Below, piece after piece: positions 24,357-30,824 of a DNA stretch of 30,913 bases. How positions within the stretch are numbered: the first letter of the stretch is position 1; every line of letters starts with the position of its first letter. A model generated the notes under the pieces. It saw nothing but the letters and a program-made list of their open reading frames with translations. It was not told where the DNA came from and did no database searches. Both the position numbers and the translations under genes were made by a program. Source of the DNA: Candidatus Poribacteria bacterium (lineage in GTDB: Bacteria > Abyssobacteria > SURF-5); contig JACRIR010000205.1 of NCBI GenBank assembly GCA_016215705.1, positions 1-30,913 of the forward strand, given 5' to 3'.

Positions 24357-24400
24357 TTGACAACCTCCAGATAGGGAGATACAATGTCAGTCAACCAACA
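24357..24400 (+). promoter_or_regulatory. Regulon promoter/operator P6 (operator on -10), tetR2
   Basis: TTGACA (24357-24362), a 17-bp spacer and TACAAT (24380-24385). Operator TGTCAGTCAACCAACA (24385-24400) begins at the last T of the -10 box. It drives tetR2, so TetR2 is probably autorepressed. Confidence 0.85.
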
Positions 24401-24424
24401 TAGTTTCAAATAGGAGAAAAGGTG

Positions 24425-25078
24425 ATGACAAGAAGAAAAGTGGCCGAAGAGAGACGCAAGGAAATAATTGCTGGCCTTTATGCGTGCTTGGCAACGAAAG
24501 GATACCAGGAGGTTACCATCAAGGATATTGCCAAGGCGGCGAACGTGAGTTATGGAGCGCTGCATTACTTTTTTGAAAGCAAGAAAGACATCGTGTTTGC
24601 GTTTGTGGAGGATTTTATCCGGGAGGAGGAAATCAGGTTTCAGAACAAGTTGGCTCCGGTTGAATCCGCGTGGGAACGCTTGGAAACGATGGTAGCCGTT
24701 CTTGCGGAAGAGATGATTCTCAACAGAACTACGAACAAGGTATTCCTGAACCTGCATCATATGGGATGCTGCGACGAGGATATTCGACGGTGCATGGTCC
24801 ATTGCCATTGTGAATATAGAAAAGTGATACAAGACGCCGTCGATTACGGGATTTCCCGAGGGGAGTTTCCGAGCACCGACTCGGAAAGATTGGCGTTTCT
24901 TCTCGTCGGAATCGTCGAGGGAGTATCTCTCCAATTGTCTATAGACCCCGATCTTTACGACGACAAAAGCGTCAAGATGTATCTCTTTGAGGCTGCACAA
25001 CGACTTCTCGTAAGCGAAAATACTGTGAAGAGCCTGTCTGAACGACGGCTGCAACATTGCACAGGGAAAGGAGGCTGA
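24425..25078 (+). CDS. TetR family regulator 2, likely repressor of the local regulon
   Basis: A 217-aa TetR repressor. The HTH region 'VTIKDIAKAANVSYGALHYF' and 'FESKKDIVFAFVEDF' is nearly identical to TetR1, while the ligand domain has diverged but still aligns ('NKVFLNLHHMGCCDEDIRRCM'). ATG 24425 has AGGAG eight bases upstream; GTG 24422 is the alternative. Several Cys and His residues cluster in 'HHMGCCDEDIRRCMVHCHCEY' (partly shared with TetR1 as 'MASNDEDIRRCM'), which might influence effector or redox sensing; inference. Its promoter P6 carries the regulon operator and the kor operon diverges from it, the usual layout for a repressor next to its target. Confidence 0.9.
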   Translation: MTRRKVAEERRKEIIAGLYACLATKGYQEVTIKDIAKAANVSYGALHYFFESKKDIVFAFVEDFIREEEIRFQNKLAPVESAWERLETMVAVLAEEMILNRTTNKVFLNLHHMGCCDEDIRRCMVHCHCEYRKVIQDAVDYGISRGEFPSTDSERLAFLLVGIVEGVSLQLSIDPDLYDDKSVKMYLFEAAQRLLVSENTVKSLSERRLQHCTGKGG

Positions 25079-25081
25079 TAG

Positions 25082-25366
25082 ACGGGAGCCAGGGACGTTC
25101 TTGAAGACGCGGGACTCATGGCTTTCGAGATGTACGGACACGGTATCGGCCTGGATATCCACGAACCGCCGGTTCTCGGGATGACCGAGGAAACGATCCT
25201 CGAGGCGGGGATGACATTCGAGGTGGAAGCCCTTGGGCTTCCCGGTTTGAGGAAACTTGGTGGCGAAGGCGCATATCAGTTCGAGAATCTCCTCATTATT
25301 ACCGAGGACGGCTGCAGCACCGTTATGGGGCTCCCTCATAGTATTTTTGAGACATCATATAGCTGA
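25082..25366 (+). pseudogene. C-terminal fragment of an M24 metallopeptidase, copy 3
   Basis: Directly after the tetR2 stop (TGA then TAG) an open frame gives 'GARDVLEDAGLMAFEMYGHG', continuing 'IGLDIHEPPVLGMTEETILEAG', and ends with 'HSIFETSYS'. This aligns with the last ~90 residues of the two full M24 copies. It keeps the metal-binding His and both Glu residues but lacks the N-terminal domain and both metal-binding Asp residues, so it cannot be an active peptidase. An internal ATG at 25118 could start an 82-aa product, but no ribosome binding site is seen. The tetR-M24 order matches that of tetR1 and M24 copy 1, so the pair was probably duplicated and this copy was later deleted internally. 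Confidence 0.85.
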
Positions 25367-25446
25367 TCTCTTAGGGGCTTGTTTCATGGGAACTTAGCCT
25401 GAAACCATCTCCTACAACAGACAGTCAAAACAGGGGAGGTAAGAAT

Positions 25447-26136
25447 ATGCCAAAGTTGAAGATTCTGGGTGTCGGCGGAAGCCCGCGAAAGAACGGAAAC
25501 ACGACGAAAATGGTTCAAAAAGCGCTGGAAGCAGCGGCAAACGTGGACGGAGTGGAGACTGAACTTTATGAACTGGCCGGCAAGAAGTTGAATTATTGCA
25601 TCGCCTGCTACAAATGCCTGGAAAAGGGCGAGTGCGTATTTGATGACGCGGTGAACGAGTTCATCCCGAAATTCCTTGCGGCCGACGGTCTAATATGGGG
25701 GGCGCCCGTCTATCATATGTCTGTCCCCGCCAATATGAAGGCCCTGCTGGACCGAGTGGGGAATCTGATGCTTTCCCATTTCCTTTGGAAGGGTGAGATG
25801 ATGCCCCGGTTCAACAAGGTGTGCGGAGTCCTGACAAATGGCGGGCATCGCAACGGCGGGCAAGACCTTGTCCTGAGTTTCCTCGGTGGGAGTTGCATAA
25901 TGCTCAACGGCATCCTTATCTCCGGCGAGACCGTAATGGGCAGTTACATTGGCGCTTCCGCCTGGACAGGGAAAGGAATGGACTTGTCGGGTAAAGACAA
26001 CATACTTGAAGACAACGAGGGTCTCATGTGCGCCGAAAGTGTGGGGAAGCGGGTCGCGGAAGTCGCAAGCATTGTCAAAGCCGGTATGGTGGCGCTTGGT
26101 GACAAGCTTCCGAGCGAGTATACGTACGCATGGTAG
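25447..26136 (+). CDS. Iron-sulfur flavoprotein / NADPH-dependent FMN reductase family
   Basis: A 229-aa flavodoxin-like protein. The N-terminal 'ILGVGGSPRKNGNTTKMV' is the FMN phosphate-binding loop. A compact cysteine motif 'CIACYKCLEKGEC' (C51, C54, C57, C63; CX2CX2CX5C) matches the [4Fe-4S] site of iron-sulfur flavoproteins. 'GAPVYHMSVPANMKALLDRVG' is the conserved FMN-binding region. ATG 25447 has GGGAGG seven bases upstream. It would pass electrons between ferredoxin and a flavin, which fits the ferredoxin-reducing enzyme encoded next door. It could be transcribed from P6 through the M24 fragment; no promoter of its own is evident. Confidence 0.85.
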   Translation: MPKLKILGVGGSPRKNGNTTKMVQKALEAAANVDGVETELYELAGKKLNYCIACYKCLEKGECVFDDAVNEFIPKFLAADGLIWGAPVYHMSVPANMKALLDRVGNLMLSHFLWKGEMMPRFNKVCGVLTNGGHRNGGQDLVLSFLGGSCIMLNGILISGETVMGSYIGASAWTGKGMDLSGKDNILEDNEGLMCAESVGKRVAEVASIVKAGMVALGDKLPSEYTYAW

Positions 26137-26179
26137 CATAGCGCAGCGTAGCCGCGACCAAACAGCACACATCAGTCGT

Positions 26180-26276
26180 GATGAATCGCGCCTCAGAAAA
26201 TCGGGGACACGATATAGCATCGTGTCCCCGATTTTCTTCATTCGCGTCTGCAGGGGCGCAATTCATTGCGCCTTTG
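26180..26276. repeat. Palindrome copy 6 nested between family-2 repeat modules
   Basis: GAAAATCGGGG and CCCCGATTTTC (26196-26236) enclose the ACACGATATAGCATCGTGT core. The family-2 module GATGAATCGCGCC (26180-26192) lies on the left and GGCGCAATTCATTGCGCC (core 26257-26270) on the right. A T-run follows the stem on both strands, so it could terminate the flavoprotein transcript. Confidence 0.85.
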
Positions 26277-26396
26277 TAAGCGCGAATGAAGCCGCGCCTA
26301 CACGATTGCGGGACGGTCCCGAATCCCTCGAGCATGAAATCATAATATTTGACTGTAGTCTATATTGGAGAGTAAAGTTGATTGGAGGTGATCCAT

Positions 26397-27833
26397 ATGA
26401 TCAGAACACCGAGTCCAGGCTATAGCATGCTTGTCCGGCTTGAAATCTCGAACCGGCCCGGTATGCTTGGGAGAGTGACGTCCACCATTGGGAAAGACGG
26501 CGGAAGCATCGGCGCGGTCGATATCGTCGGATTCGGAAGAGAGACCATCATTCGGGATATCACCATAAATGTGGCTGATATCCCGATGGGCCAGAAGATT
26601 GTAGATGAGTTGAAACAGATAAGGGGAATCAAGATTCTTAATGTCACGGATCGAACGTTTATGGTTCATCAAGGTGGAAAGATCGAATTGAAGAACAAGA
26701 TTCCCCTGAAGACGCGCGAGGACCTCTCCATGGCATATACTCCGGGAGTGGCGAGGGTCTGCATGACGATATATGAGGACAAGGAAAGGGTGCACGACCT
26801 CAGCATCAAGAAGAACACGATCGCCATTGTTTCGGACGGGACGGCAGTTCTCGGCCTTGGAGACATCGGGCCGGAGGCGGCAATGCCGGTGATGGAGGGA
26901 AAGGCAATGCTCTTCAAGGAGTTTGGCGGAGTCGATGCCTTCCCCATCTGCTTGAGCACGAAGGACCCGGAGGAAATCATTTCCGCCGTCAAATGGATAG
27001 CGCCCGGGTTCGGTGGAATCAATCTCGAGGACATCTCGGCCCCGCGCTGCTTTGAAATTGAGACGCGGCTGAGAAAGGAACTGGACATCCCGGTATTTCA
27101 TGATGATCAGCATGGCACGGCAGTGGTCATATTCGCGGGTTTGATCAATGCGTTGAAGGTCGTTGGTAAGCGGCTGGAAGATATTCGCGTCGTGGTTTGC
27201 GGGCTGGGCGCCGCCGGAATATCGTCTATTCGGTTCATGCTTTCCGCAGGTGTCAGACAGATTATCGGATGTGACCGAAGTGGGACTCTCTATCGGGGCC
27301 GGAAAGAGAATATGAACCCAATGAAGGAGCAGTTGGCCGACGAAACGAATCCTGAGAGAATCAGGGGGACGCTTTCAAAGGCTCTGACCGGCGCAGACGT
27401 GTTCCTCGGTCTCTCCGGAGCATGCATGCTGCATTCAAGAGACATCAAGAAAATGGCCAAAGACGCGATCGTCTTCGCCATGGCCAACCCCACACCCGAA
27501 ATCATGCCCGAAGAGGCAGGCAGGCATGCGAGAGTAGTCGCGACGGGAAGGTCGGATTATCCCAACCAGATCAACAACGTGCTCTGTTTCCCCGGTCTTT
27601 TCCGCGGGGTTCTCGATTGCCATGCCCGGGAGATCAACCACGAAATGCTGCTCGCAGCGGCCAACGCCATAGCCCGCGTTGTGGCGGACGACGAGCTAAG
27701 GGAAGACTATATTATTCCCAGCGTTCTGAACCGGAAAGTTCCCGAGCAAGTATCTCATTGTGTGAGGGCGGCCGCGATCCGGACTAAGGTTGCGAGACTC
27801 GAAGAACGATATCTCTCATTCTATAGAATCTAA
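26397..27833 (+). CDS. Malic enzyme (oxaloacetate-decarboxylating) with N-terminal ACT domain
   Basis: A 478-aa protein. Residues about 10-85 form an ACT-type regulatory domain ('YSMLVRLEISNRPGMLGRV...'). The malic enzyme core follows: 'SMAYTPGVARVC' (catalytic Tyr region), 'VSDGTAVLGLGDIGPEAAMPVMEGKA' (given in part), 'VFHDDQHGTAVV' (divalent metal Asp residues), the NAD(P) fold 'VVCGLGAAGISSIRFML' and 'AMANPTPEIMPEEA'. ATG 26397 lies just after GGAGGTGAT, an almost perfect anti-16S match; an upstream in-frame start at 26382 is rejected. It converts malate to pyruvate and CO2 with NAD(P)+ reduction. An amino acid bound to the ACT domain may regulate it. No regulon operator is seen upstream. 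Confidence 0.92.
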   Translation: MIRTPSPGYSMLVRLEISNRPGMLGRVTSTIGKDGGSIGAVDIVGFGRETIIRDITINVADIPMGQKIVDELKQIRGIKILNVTDRTFMVHQGGKIELKNKIPLKTREDLSMAYTPGVARVCMTIYEDKERVHDLSIKKNTIAIVSDGTAVLGLGDIGPEAAMPVMEGKAMLFKEFGGVDAFPICLSTKDPEEIISAVKWIAPGFGGINLEDISAPRCFEIETRLRKELDIPVFHDDQHGTAVVIFAGLINALKVVGKRLEDIRVVVCGLGAAGISSIRFMLSAGVRQIIGCDRSGTLYRGRKENMNPMKEQLADETNPERIRGTLSKALTGADVFLGLSGACMLHSRDIKKMAKDAIVFAMANPTPEIMPEEAGRHARVVATGRSDYPNQINNVLCFPGLFRGVLDCHAREINHEMLLAAANAIARVVADDELREDYIIPSVLNRKVPEQVSHCVRAAAIRTKVARLEERYLSFYRI

Positions 27834-28031
27834 GAAACAGCCGACTGTCCCTGTGCCGTGGTTAGTTGTGAAAGAACCGGAAAAGGCGCAGATGGGATTG
27901 TCTGTTTTGTGGGGCCGAAGACTCAGAATGGCGTCGAAGGGCTCGTTGCGACGTTTTTTTGTCTGCCCTTTCATCTTTCGTCGTGACACTCTCGTTTTTT
28001 GTCGCCTTTGCCCTCTTTGCGTCTCTACGTT
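27834..28031. other. Non-coding region after malic enzyme
   Basis: No gene is supported. Around 27945-28030 it has degenerate copies of a pyrimidine-rich repeat (TTTCGTCGTGACACTC..., CCCTCTTTGCGTCTCTACG) related in style to the repeats at 17400. Confidence 0.4.
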
Positions 28032-28166
28032 CTAGTAGAGCGCTTCCTAAAGTAACGTTGCAATAGCCATAAAGAACGAGATTCTTCGCTTCGCTCAGAA
28101 TGACGGTTATTGTTAGGCTCATCCTCAAAATGCTTATGCTATGTTATTTCGGAAACGTCATACTAG
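28032..28166. mobile_element. MITE-like element 2 (CTAGTA ends)
   Basis: A 135-bp unit with imperfect terminal inverted repeats. The left end is CTAGTAGAGCGCTTCCTAAA followed by GTAAC; the right end read in reverse is CTAGTATGACGTTTCCGAAA followed by TAACATAGC. It contains the motif ATTCTTCGCTTCGCTCAGAA, common in environmental genomes. The right-end sequence recurs at 30415-30525. The ends resemble element 1 (CTAGT...GAAATAAC), suggesting one IS630-like family. Confidence 0.65.
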
Positions 28167-28220
28167 TTCCTGCTCTTCAATTCAAACCGAGACCCGACAT
28201 TTGGAATCCAAAACCTTGTT

Positions 28221-28261
28221 GGCCCTTTTGGGCCACCCGAGAAGGGCATGTGGGCCTTTTT
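28221..28261 (+). terminator. Possible terminator upstream of the porin promoter
   Basis: GGCCC at 28221 can pair with GGGCC at 28230-28234 or 28252-28256. The second is followed directly by TTTTT. It would insulate the porin promoter from upstream transcription. Confidence 0.45.
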
Positions 28262-28273
28262 GTAATTTTTTTC

Positions 28274-28302
28274 TTGACATCCCCCAAGGCTTGTGCTATA
28301 TT
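28274..28302 (+). promoter_or_regulatory. Sigma-70 promoter of the porin gene
   Basis: TTGACA (28274-28279), a 17-bp spacer and TATATT (28297-28302). It is close to consensus, as expected for an abundant outer-membrane protein. Confidence 0.8.
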
Positions 28303-28308
28303 TACTCC

Positions 28309-28675
28309 GAACTCGTAATGGCACATTGCAGCACCCAAGTAGTCAAGCCTTAGAGAATCACCCAAGCATCACCCGTAAGTGCGAATTCATCGCACCCAAG
28401 ACTCGAAAGCAACATCATCAGTAGCTCTGAATCTATGCGCGAAAGGAGGGTTGTAAAACATTTGCACGGAGCTGCTGGAAATGATGATGACTATAGAGCA
28501 AAAGAGCAATCAATATCAGGCAGCACTTGCACGTATTGAGTTGCGATGTGCTCTGTTTGATTACGTTGTATCACTCAGTTGTTAGACCAGAATAGCAGAG
28601 TAGCAGTTGACACTTTGAACTGACTGATAGAAGCACTTCAGATAAGAACTACGAATCCAGGAGGTAACTGAGGAT
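28309..28675 (+). other. Long 5' leader of the porin gene
   Basis: About 370 bases between the promoter and ATG 28676. A strong AAGGAGGG at 28444-28450 is followed at once by TTG-TAA, a start-stop pair. Possible short ORFs are TTG 28462-28539 (25 aa) and ATG 28481-28585 (34 aa, MMMTIEQKSNQYQAALARIE...). Neither has independent support. The leader may carry a translational control element or small RNA targets. Confidence 0.4.
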
Positions 28676-30265
28676 ATGAAGAAGATAACAATCTTGTTGG
28701 CTTTGGCGCTGCTGGTAGCCGTTACGCTTCCCGCCGTCGCCGAGGTCGAAGAAGTAACGGTCGGCGGAAGCATTGTGGTCCGCGGCCAGATTCAGACACC
28801 GGGCGTAGGTCAGCAAAGAGGTCCGGTCAACGTCGGTGGCTTCACCAATGGGCACCTTGTCGACGCTAACGGTAATGGCGTGATTGAGGCTAGCGACCTT
28901 ACTTTCAGCTTGGCCAATTTCAACAATTTCGTTGAGTCCTCGAGCTTTGATGACGACATCGAAAGCCTCGATTGGATTACTCAGCGGACCAGAGTCAATG
29001 TCGATGCGAAGCTGAGCGGCAATGTCCGCGCCTTCGTTGAGCTGCAGTCGTTTGATTTCTGGGGCGACGACAGTGATGATGATTCCCTTGAAGACGGCAA
29101 TGCGTCCGATGTTTCTCCGTTCACAACGGAACAGATGTTTATAACAACTGAAGGCGATGACCTTGTTCAACTCTATCAGGGCTATATTGAGATGAACAAC
29201 ATCGCGGATCTGCCGTTGCAGGCGCGCATTGGCCGTCAGGAACTGCCGTATGGTCGTGAGTGGCTCCTTGGCAACAACGATGCCGGCGTCAATTTCTCCG
29301 GCCTCGCGTTCGACGCTCTCAAGTTGAGCTATGAGACCGACCTGTTCAGGATCGATGCGTTTGCATCGAAGCTGGATGATGACACCACTCCGCTGGCTAT
29401 TCCGAATCAGGAAGAAGACGGCGACGCTGATCTTTATGGCGTGTATGGAACCTACAAAGGCATCGAGAACATGGCCATCGACGCTTACTGGCTCTTTGTG
29501 CGTGATGCGGGCAGCCTCGTCACTATAACGGGTGCGGATGCCGACACCGAGGATGTATTGGACCTCCATACCGTTGGCGCACGTATTGCCGGCCAATGGG
29601 ATGTCATGGGCCTCCTGCCCGGCATGCTCGACTACAATGTTGAAGCCGCGTTCCAGTTCGGCAACAACAACGTGGCCGACAGCGGTGGCGACGGTGGCGA
29701 TTTCGGCGGTTGGGCGTTCAACGCAATGGCTGGTTACACGTTCTCTGATGTTACATGGACTCCGAGACTCGAAGCCGAGTATGCGTTCTTCTCCGGCGAC
29801 GATGACTTCAATGATGGTGACACCGACGAATTCGTTCGCTTGTTCTCCGATGTGCACTATGGCGAACTGAACCTTGGCGGCGACCTCGACCAGCTTGCCA
29901 CCAATATGCACATCATAAAGCTCGGCGCATCGGCTGTTCCAGTGGAGAAACTCACGCTGAAGGGCGATTTCTACTGGTTCCTGCTCGCCGAGGACGACGA
30001 AGACGGTCTTGCCAAGACGTTCGGTCTGCCGCAGCTTGAGAGAACGGGCGCTGTGGTAGCCGGACAGCCGGTCGAAGTGATTGGCAGCGACGACAATGTC
30101 GGAATGGAACTCGACCTTGTTGCCAACTATCAGTACACTGAAGACCTGAATCTGCGCGCCGGCTGGGCTCACTTCTTTGCCGACGACGCGATTGAGAATT
30201 CCTGGGGCGCCGGCAGTGACGACGACATTGACTATGTCTACGTCCAGGCTGCGCTTGTGTTCTAA
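28676..30265 (+). CDS. Outer-membrane porin, alginate-export (AlgE)-like
   Basis: A 529-aa beta-barrel protein. The signal peptide MKKITILLALALLVAVTLPA-VA is cleaved after Ala22. The barrel shows alternating aromatic/hydrophobic strands. 'LYQGYIEMNNIADLPLQARIGRQELPYGREWLLG' (given in part: IGRQELPYG) is the hallmark of the alginate_exp family, and the chain ends in 'VYVQAALVF' with the terminal Phe recognised by the BAM machinery. The protein is very rich in Asp (GDDDF, DSDDDS, GSDDDIDY loops), giving acidic extracellular loops that may bind cations. ATG 28676 follows GGAGGT. It is a single-gene unit with its own promoter and terminator. Family members pass anionic polymers or small organic solutes; the solute here is unknown. 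Confidence 0.85.
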   Translation: MKKITILLALALLVAVTLPAVAEVEEVTVGGSIVVRGQIQTPGVGQQRGPVNVGGFTNGHLVDANGNGVIEASDLTFSLANFNNFVESSSFDDDIESLDWITQRTRVNVDAKLSGNVRAFVELQSFDFWGDDSDDDSLEDGNASDVSPFTTEQMFITTEGDDLVQLYQGYIEMNNIADLPLQARIGRQELPYGREWLLGNNDAGVNFSGLAFDALKLSYETDLFRIDAFASKLDDDTTPLAIPNQEEDGDADLYGVYGTYKGIENMAIDAYWLFVRDAGSLVTITGADADTEDVLDLHTVGARIAGQWDVMGLLPGMLDYNVEAAFQFGNNNVADSGGDGGDFGGWAFNAMAGYTFSDVTWTPRLEAEYAFFSGDDDFNDGDTDEFVRLFSDVHYGELNLGGDLDQLATNMHIIKLGASAVPVEKLTLKGDFYWFLLAEDDEDGLAKTFGLPQLERTGAVVAGQPVEVIGSDDNVGMELDLVANYQYTEDLNLRAGWAHFFADDAIENSWGAGSDDDIDYVYVQAALVF

Positions 30266-30300
30266 GAAGGTCCAGGAACTAGTTTAGATCCGTATAAGTT

Positions 30301-30339
30301 CCCCCGGGAGCGCGAAAGTGTTCCCGGGGGGATTTTTTT
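30301..30339 (+). terminator. Strong intrinsic terminator of the porin gene
   Basis: CCCCCGGGA (30301-30309) pairs with TCCCGGGGG (30322-30330), followed by GA and seven T (30333-30339). Confidence 0.92.
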
Positions 30340-30414
30340 CAACCTTCCTCCACGCAGCCAGCATATTGGCGTCCTGAACACCCTATCGCAATTCTGCTCA
30401 ACCCATTGCCCTGG

Positions 30415-30525
30415 CTAGTACAGCGTTTCCGAAGTAACATAGCATATATCTCGAAGGATGAGTATGACTACATATGTCATTCTGAGCGAAGGGCCGCAGG
30501 CCCGAGCGAAGAATCCCGTTTTCGG
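30415..30525. mobile_element. Partial MITE-like element 3
   Basis: Starts CTAGTACAGCGTTTCCGAAG then TAACATAGCATA, and continues through GGATGAGTATGAC and GTCATTCTGAGCGAAG, matching the reverse complement of the right half of element 2 (28080-28166). No matching terminal repeat is found at the other side. A second inverted copy of the ATTCTTCGCTTCGCTCAGAA motif follows at about 30551-30574. Confidence 0.6.
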
Positions 30526-30643
30526 TTTCTAAGTCCTTGCATTTCAAAGAGATTCTTCGCTTCGCTCAGAATGACATTCGAGTCCAGCCAGTTATGGACG
30601 GATGCAGAAACTCCAAACTTGTGATTGCAGCATTATTCAAGAA

Positions 30644-30712
30644 GCGATTTACTATAGTATGTCCGAAGACCAGATCGATAGCGATTTACTATAGTATGTC
30701 CGAAGACCAGAT
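30644..30712. repeat. Tandem direct repeat, 37-bp period, about 1.9 copies
   Basis: GCGATTTACTATAGTATGTC followed by CGAAGACCAGAT occurs at 30644 and again at 30681. There are only two copies and no spacer, so it is not a CRISPR. Confidence 0.9.
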
Positions 30713-30734
30713 TGATTTTGACGTTTTTGTGGAG

Positions 30735-30824
30735 GCGAATCTTGTGTTTGCCCGAACGCAGGATTCCATGCAATGCAGCATGTCCTTCCAGGCGTGAATA
30801 ATAGAGGGCGAACACAAGGTTCGC
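30735..30824. repeat. 90-bp inverted-repeat element
   Basis: GCGAATCTTGTGTTTGCCC (30735-30753) and GGGCGAACACAAGGTTCGC (30806-30824) are inverted copies with two mismatches around a 52-base interior. It looks like a REP/MITE-type element. Confidence 0.8.

Noticed and set aside
28649-30172. Long minus-strand ORF (507 aa) opposite the porin
   Set aside because: Antisense shadow; the plus strand has signal peptide, family motif, terminal Phe, promoter and terminator.
30644-30712. CRISPR array
   Set aside because: Two directly adjacent copies without spacers and no cas genes.
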